Made by a program: the position numbers and the translations under genes. Of a stretch of DNA of 64,000 bases, positions 17,664 through 25,371 are shown in pieces. Location of the stretch: the NCBI RefSeq assembly GCF_039530285.1, contig NZ_BAAAOK010000001.1, positions 186,001 through 250,000 of the forward strand. The letters run 5' to 3'. Within the stretch, counting starts at the first letter, position 1, and each line of letters opens with the position of its first letter. The stretch is from Actinomadura_C alba (GTDB lineage: Bacteria; Actinomycetota; Actinomycetes; Streptosporangiales; Streptosporangiaceae). The notes beneath the pieces were generated by a model. It was not told where the DNA came from. It did not search any database and saw only the letters and a list, made by a program, of their open reading frames with translations.

Positions 17664-18094
17664 TAGTCGCCCGCGGCGGGCGGCTCCGTCGGCGGCCGCA
17701 TCGGCGGCGTCCGTGACGGCGTCGCGGTCGAGGTCGGGGCCGAGGGACCCGGCTGGACCGAGGGGCCCGAGCCGGGACGCTCTGCCGACACGGCCGCCGG
17801 GGCGAGCCTGCGCCGGGTACGGACGACGCCGAAGTAGTAGCCGAGCACACCCGCCCCGACCGCGGCCTGGAGTGCGAAGAGCGCCGACTCGATCTCACCG
17901 GACGGCGGTTCGTACAGGGAGCTGAACCATGGCTCGTAGTGCGGGGCGTTCTCGGTGATCGCCGTCTCGGCCTGGCCGTCGGATCCGGTGAACGGCTCCT
18001 CCTTTCCGTCGCCGGAGCCGAGGACGAGCGGCGCGACGGCCAGCGCCGCGACGGCCAGCAGGAGCATCAGGTTGACGGTGGTGGACCGCTTCAT
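17663..18094 (-). CDS. cbiN: Cobalt transport protein CbiN
   Basis: Small two-helix membrane protein (143 aa) that helps load Co(II) onto CbiM. The family core is clear: a first helix, an extracytoplasmic loop with ITENAPHYEPWFSSLYEPPS, and a second helix FALQAAVGAGVLGYYFG. A Pro/Ser/Thr-rich cytoplasmic tail of about 45 residues makes it longer than typical CbiN (about 100 aa). Its ATG overlaps the cbiM stop as ATGA. Confidence 0.92.
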   Translation of the reverse strand: MKRSTTVNLMLLLAVAALAVAPLVLGSGDGKEEPFTGSDGQAETAITENAPHYEPWFSSLYEPPSGEIESALFALQAAVGAGVLGYYFGVVRTRRRLAPAAVSAERPGSGPSVQPGPSAPTSTATPSRTPPMRPPTEPPAAGD

Positions 18095-18780
18095 GCCGGC
18101 ACCTGCTCTTTCGTGGCGACGTCCTTCTGACGCAGGACGCCGAGACGCAGCAGGTCCTCGGCGGCCGAGCTCCGCAGCAGCCGGACGACGAGCACCGTCA
18201 GCAGCCCTTCGCTGATCGCGAGCGGAATCTGGGTGACGGCGAAGATGCCGCCGAACTTCGCCAGCGCACCGGCGAAGCCGCTCTCCTGGTCGGGGAAGGC
18301 CAGCGCCAGCTGCACCGAGGTCACGCAGTACGTCGTCAGATCCGCGACGAAGGCACCGGCGAAGACCGCCGGGAGCAGTCCGAAGCCTCGGCACGCGCGG
18401 TAGACCGCGTAGCCGGCCCATGGCCCGACGATCGCCATCGAGAACGCGTTGGCGCCGAGCGTGGTCAGCCCGCCGTGCGCGAGCAGCAGAGCCTGGAACA
18501 GCAGAGTGATGGTGCCCAGCACGGTCATGATGGGCGGCCGGAACAGGATCGCGCCCAGTCCCGTCCCGGTTGGGTGCGAGCAGCTCCCGGTGACCGACGG
18601 GATCTTCAGTGCCGACAAGACGAAGCAGAACGCCCCGGAGGCACCGAGCAGCAGCTTGGCCTCGGGGTTCTCCCGGACCTCCCGGCCCAGTCTGATGACG
18701 CCATGGACGATGAACGGAGCGGCCGCCGCGGTCCACGCGACGGCGTGCAGGGGAGGCAGATAACCCTCGGCAATGTGCAC
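18091..18780 (-). CDS. cbiM: Cobalt ECF transporter S component CbiM
   Basis: Membrane substrate-binding subunit (229 aa). Starting at GTG 18780 gives Met-His-Ile-Ala-Glu-Gly; in the CbiM/NikM family the N-terminal amine and His2 bind the metal, which argues for this start. A GTG at 18789 is better spaced from the GGAAAGG site and would add three residues, so the start needs proof. Further marks are GASGAFCFVLSALKIPS and SCSHPTGTGLGAILF with the metal-binding His. It is the first gene after the B12 riboswitch. Confidence 0.93.
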   Translation of the reverse strand: MHIAEGYLPPLHAVAWTAAAAPFIVHGVIRLGREVRENPEAKLLLGASGAFCFVLSALKIPSVTGSCSHPTGTGLGAILFRPPIMTVLGTITLLFQALLLAHGGLTTLGANAFSMAIVGPWAGYAVYRACRGFGLLPAVFAGAFVADLTTYCVTSVQLALAFPDQESGFAGALAKFGGIFAVTQIPLAISEGLLTVLVVRLLRSSAAEDLLRLGVLRQKDVATKEQVPA

Positions 18781-18814
18781 AGGTGGCACCGGACCTTTCC
18801 AACACCTCGTGGAC

Positions 18815-18985
18815 GATGGTCAAGTGCCGTGGCCGGTCTCCTGGCTGAGGGTTCGCCCTCCCGCCCGCCTTCCCAGACGCGACGTGCGCCCAGTGGCTCC
18901 CCGTGAGGGGGTGGCCGGGAGGAACCCGATCACAGTGGCGAGGGCCGCTCCGGACTCACACCGGTCTTCCCGATCACCACGGCGC
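18815..18985 (-). promoter_or_regulatory. Cobalamin (B12) riboswitch
   Basis: On the minus strand the conserved parts appear in order: GGGAAGACCGGTGTGAGTCC, then CGCCACTGTGAT, GCCACTGG, GGGAAGGC and the B12 box CAGCCAGGAGACCGGCC at 18831-18847. The region ends about 35 bases before the cbiM start and leaves room for an expression platform with the GGAAAGG site. Bound adenosylcobalamin would shut cobalt import. Confidence 0.93.
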
Positions 18986-19008
18986 GCACAGCCTAGGACC
19001 ACTCCCAC

Positions 19009-19032
19009 ATATCTGCAAGACTGCGCAGGTAT
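19009..19032. promoter_or_regulatory. Candidate ArsR-family operator
   Basis: Imperfect dyad ATATCTGC (19009-19016) and GCAGGTAT (19025-19032), 7 of 8 positions matching, 28 bases before the chosen start of the ArsR-type gene. Position fits autorepression, and it could also affect the leftward riboswitch-cbi promoter. Confidence 0.45.
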
Positions 19033-19060
19033 AGGGCTTTATGTCTGGCACGATGGAGCC

Positions 19061-19432
19061 GTGCATCTCGTTCCCGCTGAACGTGCCCACCGCAACACCA
19101 TCGACGACCACAGGGTGTGCGACGCCATCGCCGGTATCGGTGAACCCACCCGGGTCGCGGGCTGGGCGCGCCGATTCGGCCTGCTCTCCGAACCCGGCCG
19201 GCTCACCCTGTTGCTGGCCGTACACGCCGCCGGCCCGATCAGCGTGACCGACCTGGCGATCGCCACCGGTATGTCGGACACCTCGGTGTCCCAGGCACTC
19301 CGGGTGCTGCGTACCGCCGGTGCGGTCGAGGCGCACCGGGACGGCCGGGTGATCCGGTACCGGCTGAGCGATCCGCAGGTGCACGACCTCCTGCACCGGC
19401 TGAGCCCCTGCCCCGCCACCACGTCCCACTGA
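19061..19432 (+). CDS. ArsR-family metal-sensing repressor
   Basis: DNA-binding winged-helix protein (123 aa). The core LSEPGRLTLLLAVHAAGPISVTDLA, recognition helix MSDTSVSQALRVLRTAGAVEAHRDG and wing RVIRYRLSD are of the ArsR/SmtB family. It lacks the CxC of arsenic sensors; a His/Asp-rich front (AHRNTIDDH) and tail (HDLLHRL) suggest Ni/Co/Zn sensing as in NmtR/KmtR/CzrA. GTG 19061 has GGAGCC just upstream. It is divergent to cbiMNQO, which makes cobalt the first guess for its ligand; that is inference. Confidence 0.83.
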   Translation: MHLVPAERAHRNTIDDHRVCDAIAGIGEPTRVAGWARRFGLLSEPGRLTLLLAVHAAGPISVTDLAIATGMSDTSVSQALRVLRTAGAVEAHRDGRVIRYRLSDPQVHDLLHRLSPCPATTSH

Positions 19433-19451
19433 CCTGCCGGCCCTGAGGGGC

Positions 19452-20447
19452 TCAGCGGCCCGGTCTCGTCGGATCCACCCACCAGCGCGCCTTGTAGATG
19501 TGCGAGCCGTGCAGGGTGAGGGCGTCTCCTCGCCGGTTCAGCGTCGCGGTGTCGGTGCACCAGGTGCACAGGTTCCGGTGCTGCACCCGTGCCGTGAGGA
19601 CCTGCCCGGAGCGCCGGTCGTCTCCGACGCTCTTGACCCCACCGACGCTGATCCGATCAGCGCCTGGGTAGTCCCGCAGGAAGATGCCCTTCGACGCGGA
19701 GTACTGATAGACGCCGCTCTCCGTAGTGATCCACAGCCGGTCCGGCGTGGCCGCCACCGGATGCAGGTCGTGTCCCCCTGGTGTGGGCAGCCGAGCCCGC
19801 CGTACCTCGGTGAGCTCGGGCCGCGCGGGCGTGCCGCCGAGCCTCAGCGCCACCAGTTCGTCACCGCCGAGCGCCCACAGCAGCCGGGCGTCGTCGTCCC
19901 AGAAGACGCCGTGGCCGCCGGTGAGCGGGAATTCGACGTAGGAATCGGATCGTGGTCCCTGCGAGGCCGTGTAGACGCGAAGCCAATTGCCACGGCTGGC
20001 GATGAGCGCCGCATTGCCGTCCGGCAGCAGTTCGATGCTGTGCAGATTGCTCTGCCGGCCCACGTCCGTCGCCCAATAGGGCCCGGCGTCGTCCGGGAAG
20101 GGCACGATCGCGGCCAGTCCGCGCGAGTCGACGGCGAGCAGATGAGGCCTTCCGTCGAGGTGCCGCAACTTGGCGTCCGAGGGGGCACCCCAGGCGGCCA
20201 CCAGGTCACCGAGTCCATTCGCCTCGGTGGGCCGCCAGCGCCACAGCACCTTCGTCTCCTGCCAGCTCCGCCGGTCGGAATCGAGCAGGAGAATCTGGTC
20301 GGTGGCCTGCTCGGTCACCACGATCTTCTCGCCGCTGATCCCCGACGCCGCGTCCGCCGCCGTCACCGCTCCGGCGAAGAGCACCGCGGCGCACGTCAGC
20401 CCGGTCGCGCGGGCGAGGAGCCGGAGCCGGGTGAAAGGGTGGCGCAC
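19452..20447 (-). CDS. Secreted beta-propeller-like protein (DUF6528-type)
   Basis: Exported protein (331 aa) of unknown function. Signal peptide residues 1-32 (LLARATGLTCAAVLFAGAV, then ADA|AS). The mature part has repeated strand patterns resembling propeller blades: KIVVTEQATDQILLLD, HLLAVDSRGLAAIV, NLHSIELLPDGNAALIAS, GGHGVFWDDDARLLWALG and DRLWITTESGVYQY. One C-x-x-C pair (NLCTWC) lies near the C-terminus. GTG 20447 has GGAGGAG two bases before it. The family name is from memory of similar actinobacterial proteins and is tentative. Confidence 0.7.
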   Translation of the reverse strand: MRHPFTRLRLLARATGLTCAAVLFAGAVTAADAASGISGEKIVVTEQATDQILLLDSDRRSWQETKVLWRWRPTEANGLGDLVAAWGAPSDAKLRHLDGRPHLLAVDSRGLAAIVPFPDDAGPYWATDVGRQSNLHSIELLPDGNAALIASRGNWLRVYTASQGPRSDSYVEFPLTGGHGVFWDDDARLLWALGGDELVALRLGGTPARPELTEVRRARLPTPGGHDLHPVAATPDRLWITTESGVYQYSASKGIFLRDYPGADRISVGGVKSVGDDRRSGQVLTARVQHRNLCTWCTDTATLNRRGDALTLHGSHIYKARWWVDPTRPGR

Positions 20448-20578
20448 ATCTCCTCCATCGCTCTGTACGGACTGTCGAGCACAACTGAAGGAGGCGGGCC
20501 GCACCCCCGGACATTGCGATTGATCTTCCGCTGACGAAGACACATTTCACGTCGGCCGGCGCACGCCCGTGGGAACCG

Positions 20579-21637
<1,059 letters not shown>

Positions 21638-21699
21638 CGTCGATCCCCTTTGATGACCCGTTCTCGACCGTGGGCGAATCACCCACACTCACAGCTAAC

Positions 21700-21730
21700 G
21701 GCACTACAGTTCCGTTTAACTGCCAGTGCC
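21700..21730. promoter_or_regulatory. Candidate TetR operator
   Basis: Nested dyad: GGCACT (21700-21705) with AGTGCC (21725-21730), and AGTT (21708-21711) with AACT (21718-21721). It is centred in the 135-base gap between the divergent aldo/keto reductase and TetR genes, the usual site for control of both. Confidence 0.55.
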
Positions 21731-21772
21731 GACGGTACCATGAGAAGTGGCAAATGGAACTGGAGGCCCGTT

Positions 21773-22417
21773 TTGAGTGCTGAGGGCGCACAGCCGGGAA
21801 CGGTTCGACCCGGGGGGCGCACCGCGCGGGTACGAGCCACGGTGCTGCGGGCGGTCGGCGACATCCTGGCGGAGCGGGGCTTCGCCCACCTGGACCTGTC
21901 CGATGTCGCGCGCCGCGCGGACGTGGGCAAGACGACCGTCTACCGCCGTTGGGGATCGGTGACGGCCCTGGTCGCCGACCTGCTGATGGACATGGCCGAG
22001 CAGTCATCGCCGCGCGCGCGGACGGGGTCGCTGCTCGGCGACCTCAAGGCCAACGCCCGGCTCGTGCAGCGGACACTGACCGACCCGCGCCAGGGGCCAC
22101 TGTTCAAGGCCGTGATCGCGGCCGCCACGTGCGACGCTCGCACGGCCGAGGCCCTGCACCACTTCTATGACATCCGCATCCGGGAGTGGGCGCCCTGCGT
22201 GCGGCAGGCCGTCGACCGGGGTGAACTGCCCGAGGGCACCGATGCCCACGAGGTGATCCGCGCCGTCTCGGCCCCTCTCTACTACCGCCTGCTGGCCAGC
22301 GGCGATCCCCTCGACGAAGCCGCCGCGGACCGCGCCGCCGAAGCCGCCGCGGCCGCCGCGAAGGCCGGCGCGTACGTCAAGGACCGGAAAGATGAAAAGA
22401 TCGAGCGAGACGCGTAA
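21773..22417 (+). CDS. TetR-family transcriptional regulator
   Basis: DNA-binding repressor (214 aa from TTG 21773). HTH: ILAERGFAHLDLSDVARRADVGKTTVYRRWGS. The C-terminal ligand domain is of the TetR_C group with AEALHHFYDIRIREWAP. TTG 21773 is chosen for GGAGG six bases upstream; ATG 21740 is in frame but poorly placed. The last 25 residues are Ala-rich then charged (VKDRKDEKIERDA) and look like an appended tail. Likely represses the divergent aldo/keto reductase gene and itself. Confidence 0.9.
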   Translation: MSAEGAQPGTVRPGGRTARVRATVLRAVGDILAERGFAHLDLSDVARRADVGKTTVYRRWGSVTALVADLLMDMAEQSSPRARTGSLLGDLKANARLVQRTLTDPRQGPLFKAVIAAATCDARTAEALHHFYDIRIREWAPCVRQAVDRGELPEGTDAHEVIRAVSAPLYYRLLASGDPLDEAAADRAAEAAAAAAKAGAYVKDRKDEKIERDA

Positions 22418-22435
22418 GCCGACAAGGCGAGCGCG

Positions 22436-22579
22436 GTGACCGCACTCGTGGGCAAGTACCACGACGAGGGCGCCGAACGCGGTCGGTCCCACCGCGTGGT
22501 CGTCGCCGTCCATCCCAGTGTCAAGCCCGAGCCGGCCCAGCGCGATACCGCCGCCGGGCCTGAAGCCGCGGGTTCCTGA
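22436..22579 (+). CDS. Small in-frame open reading frame after tetR (hypothetical)
   Basis: 47 codons from GTG 22436, in the same frame as tetR and separated from it by the TAA at 22415-22417. Codon use is strongly G/C in third position (GKYHDEGAERGRSH, RVVVAVHPSVKPEP), as in genuine genes here. There is no ribosome site. It may be a former C-terminal extension of a protein that was cut by a stop mutation, or a small gene. I do not recognise it. Confidence 0.3.
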   Translation: MTALVGKYHDEGAERGRSHRVVVAVHPSVKPEPAQRDTAAGPEAAGS

Positions 22580-22983
22580 GCCCTTCTCCCGAGCGTGTGG
22601 AGTCGCGCGGATCGACAGTTTCCGGGCTCCGGCGATGACCTTACCCATGCCCCCCTAAAGGCGTACCACCGGGTGGCTCGGTAAGATCCCGCCTTGACCG
22701 CCGGTGTCATTGTGACGTCACGCCACAGGAGCGGCGAGGGCGCCAATTGCCGACGCCATCGGGCGATCGGAGCCGGCAACGCTATTTGCGGCGATTGCGC
22801 GCCGCCGAGGGCATCCGCTGCCGAGCGCGCGCGGTCAACATGGCCACGACATGGTGTGGATCGGCCGGTCAGACCACGACGCCGATCGGCTCTCGGACCT
22901 CACGACTCCTGCGGATGGCAGTCGTCCGGCGCTCGATCCCATTACCCTATGCTGAGGCGGGGCCGCCGAGAAAGGAACGTGCA
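22580..22983. other. Intergenic region before the lsr2 pair
   Basis: 404 bases with no gene I can support on either strand. It contains a short palindrome (CCACCGGGTGG near 22663) and a CTTACC/GGTAAG pair around 22640-22683. The last 45 bases are less GC-rich (ATTACCCTATGCT) and probably hold the lsr2 promoter; a GAAAGGA ribosome site is at 22970-22976. Confidence 0.5.
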
Positions 22984-23349
22984 GTGGCGACTAAAGTTAT
23001 CATGGTGGACGATTTCGATGGCTATGACGGCGAAGACGTCGCCAAACGGGACTTCGAGATCGCTGCGACCAAGTACACTATTGATCTCGGCGATGAGAAT
23101 TTTAAGAAGCTGCAAGAGGTGCTAGACGCCCTCGCGCCGTATCTCGAGAAAGCAGCAGAGGTCAAGCAGGCGGGCCGGGCCCGCAAGAGCTCGACCGACG
23201 TTGGCCCGCGCGTGCGCGGCTACTCCAACAGTGATGTTCGCGAGTGGGCCGGCCGTGAGGGCGTCGAGGTCAGCGCACGCGGCAAGATCGCCGATGAGGT
23301 CTACGAGAAGTTCATAGCCGCTCATCCGGATGCCAAGCCGGGAGACTGA
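22984..23349 (+). CDS. Lsr2-like nucleoid protein, divergent copy
   Basis: 121-aa protein of the Lsr2 family. N-terminal dimerisation strands (KVIMVDDFDG, ATKYTIDLGDENFKKLQEVL) and a C-terminal DNA-binding SNSDVREWAGREGVEVSARGKI. The AT-groove motif RGR of Lsr2 is RGK here (Arg99-Gly100-Lys101). GTG 22984 has GAAAGGA upstream. Codon use is less GC-biased than in its neighbours, hinting at separate ancestry. It lies 30 bases before a canonical lsr2 and could form heterodimers with it; that is inference. Confidence 0.88.
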   Translation: MATKVIMVDDFDGYDGEDVAKRDFEIAATKYTIDLGDENFKKLQEVLDALAPYLEKAAEVKQAGRARKSSTDVGPRVRGYSNSDVREWAGREGVEVSARGKIADEVYEKFIAAHPDAKPGD

Positions 23350-23379
23350 CCGGCTACCAGGCTTGGGAGGAACACTTTC

Positions 23380-23775
23380 ATGGCACAGAGAACGGTCGTC
23401 GAGCTGCTCGACGACATCGACGGCAAAGCCGCCGACGAGACGGTGACGTTCTCGATCGACGGCGTCACCTACGAGATCGACCTGAGCGCGAAGAACGCGG
23501 ACAAGCTCCGCAACAACTTCACGCCCTTCGTGGAGAAGGCGCGCAAAGCGGGCGGGCGCCAGGTCGGCCGCTCCGGCCGGGGCACCACCACGCGGACCAC
23601 GCACACCCGTGAGCGCTCCGCGGACATCCGGGCCTGGGCGAAGCAGCACGGCATCACGGTGAACGACCGCGGCCGGATTCCCGCCCAGGTCGTCGCCGCC
23701 TACGAGGCCAACGACCCGAGCAAGGCCAAGGACGGCGGCAAGAAGGTCCCGCAGACCAGGTTCCAGGGCGCCTGA
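23380..23775 (+). CDS. lsr2: Nucleoid-associated protein Lsr2
   Basis: Canonical xenogeneic-silencing and DNA-bridging protein (131 aa). N-terminal oligomerisation domain VVELLDDIDGKAADETVTF and SIDGVTYEIDLS; linker rich in Arg/Thr; C-terminal AT-hook-like domain IRAWAKQHGITVNDRGRIP with the Arg97-Gly98-Arg99 minor-groove clamp. A C-terminal lysine-rich tail (KAKDGGKKV) extends beyond common Lsr2. GGGAGGA precedes ATG 23380. It likely silences AT-rich acquired DNA, perhaps the island to the right. Confidence 0.95.
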   Translation: MAQRTVVELLDDIDGKAADETVTFSIDGVTYEIDLSAKNADKLRNNFTPFVEKARKAGGRQVGRSGRGTTTRTTHTRERSADIRAWAKQHGITVNDRGRIPAQVVAAYEANDPSKAKDGGKKVPQTRFQGA

Positions 23776-23819
23776 CCGCTTCGTCGTCCTCGGTCGCCAG
23801 GCCGCGAACACCGAAAGCC

Positions 23820-23875
23820 GCGAACAATCGTACGATCACGCCAACGAACACGGTCGTGGTCGTACGATTGTTCGC
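23820..23875. terminator. Long hairpin between lsr2 and threonine synthase
   Basis: Arms of 21 bases (23820-23840 and 23855-23875) pair with a single mismatch around a 14-base loop; the core GCGAACAATCGTACGA is perfect. It is unusually AT-containing for this DNA. It sits between the convergent lsr2 and threonine synthase genes, as a bidirectional terminator would. The 10-mer GCCGCGAACA also occurs just upstream as a direct repeat. Confidence 0.6.
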
Positions 23876-23957
23876 CGCGTTTCGGCCCAAGATCCTGCGC
23901 CACGTGCCCCGCGAAAGAGCTGACGCGACACCGCGGCCTTCCGGACCGGACGTCACC

Positions 23958-25175
23958 TCATCCGAGATGGCCGTCGACCGGCAGTACCGGAGCGTCCACC
24001 GGAACCGTCTGGGGGTACTTCAGCCCGGCACCGGTGTTGAGCACGACGACCTGGTCATCCGCGCCGATCCAGCCCGAGGCGCGCAGCCTGCGCGCCGCCG
24101 TGAACGCGGCCGCCCCCTCCGGGCAGACGAAGGCGCCCTCCAGGGCGGCGACCTTCCGCAGGTCGGCGAGCAGTTCGTCGTCGCTCACGCTGATCGCGGT
24201 GCCCGAGGTCTCGGCCAGCGCCTCCAGGATGAGGAAGTCCCCGATCGCCTTGGGCACGTTGATGCCGAACGCGACCGTGCGCGAGTCGGGCCAGAACGTG
24301 CTCTCCCGTTCCCCGAGCTCGAAGGCGCGTACGATCGGCGCGCAGCCCTCGGCCTGCACCGCGACCAGCCGGGGCAGCGGCCCGCTGATCCAGCCCAGCT
24401 CGAGAAGCTCGTTCAGCGCCTTGTGGATCCCGATCAGCCCGACGCCGCCGCCCGTGGGGTAGATGATCACGTCGGGCAGCCGCCAGCCGAGCTGCTCGGC
24501 GATCTCCAGGCCCATCGTCTTCTTGCCCTCGATGCGGTAGGGCTCCTTGAGCGTCGAGGCGTCGAACACCTGGCCGCCCGCATGGGCCACGAGTTCCCCG
24601 ACGATCCGCCCGGCGTCGCTGATGAGGCCGTCGACCAGGTGCAGGTCGGCGCCCGCGGCCACGCACTCGCGGCGAGTGATCTCTGGGGCGTCCACCGGCA
24701 TGACGATCGTCGCGGCCAGCCCGGCCCGCGCGCCGTACACCGACCAGGCCGCTCCGGCGTTGCCGTTCGTCGGCATCGCCAGCCGCTTGATCCCGAGTTC
24801 GGCCGCGCGTGAGACGCCGACCGCCGCGCCGCGCGCCTTGAACGAACCCGTGGGGACCAGCCCCTCGTCCTTCATCAGCAGCCGGGGCAGCCCGATGCTC
24901 TCGCCGTACCGGGCCATCGGCAGCAGCGGTGTCATGCCCTCGCCGAGGGTGGTCACCGCGTCCGCGCGGCGCACCGGGAGCAGTTCGTGGTAGCGCCACA
25001 GGTCCGCCGGCCGGGCGGTGAGGTCGGCCGGGCGCACCGCGGATCGGGCCGCCGCGAGGTCATAGCGCGCGAGCAACGGGGATCCGCACGCCTCGCACAG
25101 GTTCTGCGGTCGGTCCGCGTCGTGGCCGGTCCCGCACCGTCCGCACTCGAGATGGGACAGGTGGCTGAAACTCAC
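23958..25175 (-). CDS. thrC: Threonine synthase (zinc-ribbon type)
   Basis: PLP enzyme (405 aa) converting O-phosphohomoserine to threonine. Front zinc ribbon with Cys11, Cys14, Cys27 and Cys30; PLP lysine Lys113 in TGSFKARGAAV; TNGNAGAAW and the glycine loop YPTGGGVGLIG hold the phosphate. GTG 25175 follows AAGGAG at good spacing. The zinc ribbon is typical of one ThrC subgroup, and some members with this architecture act on other phospho-substrates, so a second threonine synthase elsewhere would weaken the name. Confidence 0.85.
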   Translation of the reverse strand: MSFSHLSHLECGRCGTGHDADRPQNLCEACGSPLLARYDLAAARSAVRPADLTARPADLWRYHELLPVRRADAVTTLGEGMTPLLPMARYGESIGLPRLLMKDEGLVPTGSFKARGAAVGVSRAAELGIKRLAMPTNGNAGAAWSVYGARAGLAATIVMPVDAPEITRRECVAAGADLHLVDGLISDAGRIVGELVAHAGGQVFDASTLKEPYRIEGKKTMGLEIAEQLGWRLPDVIIYPTGGGVGLIGIHKALNELLELGWISGPLPRLVAVQAEGCAPIVRAFELGERESTFWPDSRTVAFGINVPKAIGDFLILEALAETSGTAISVSDDELLADLRKVAALEGAFVCPEGAAAFTAARRLRASGWIGADDQVVVLNTGAGLKYPQTVPVDAPVLPVDGHLG

Positions 25176-25371
25176 CGGTGCTCCTTTCCGCAAAGGGTTC
25201 CGCCGTCGGCTCGGACGCTCACGTTCTCATGTCCACGGCGACCATCGGGCCCGCCTGGCCGAAAGCAGGCAATTCAGACCGGAAAAGTATACGAACCGCC
25301 CGAGGCAGGGCGATCGGGTTACGTACGTTTCAGGTCGGGCGGTCGTGACCTCTACTACCTCGTCCACCCGG

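Noticed and set aside
25295..25343. ACCGCCCGA/TCGGGCGGT repeat after the SWIM gene as a riboswitch or operator for thrC
   Set aside because: Only nine paired bases; it lies about 120 bases upstream of thrC and 30 outside the SWIM gene stop-start region with no conserved RNA motif. A chance GC-rich hairpin or minor terminator is enough.
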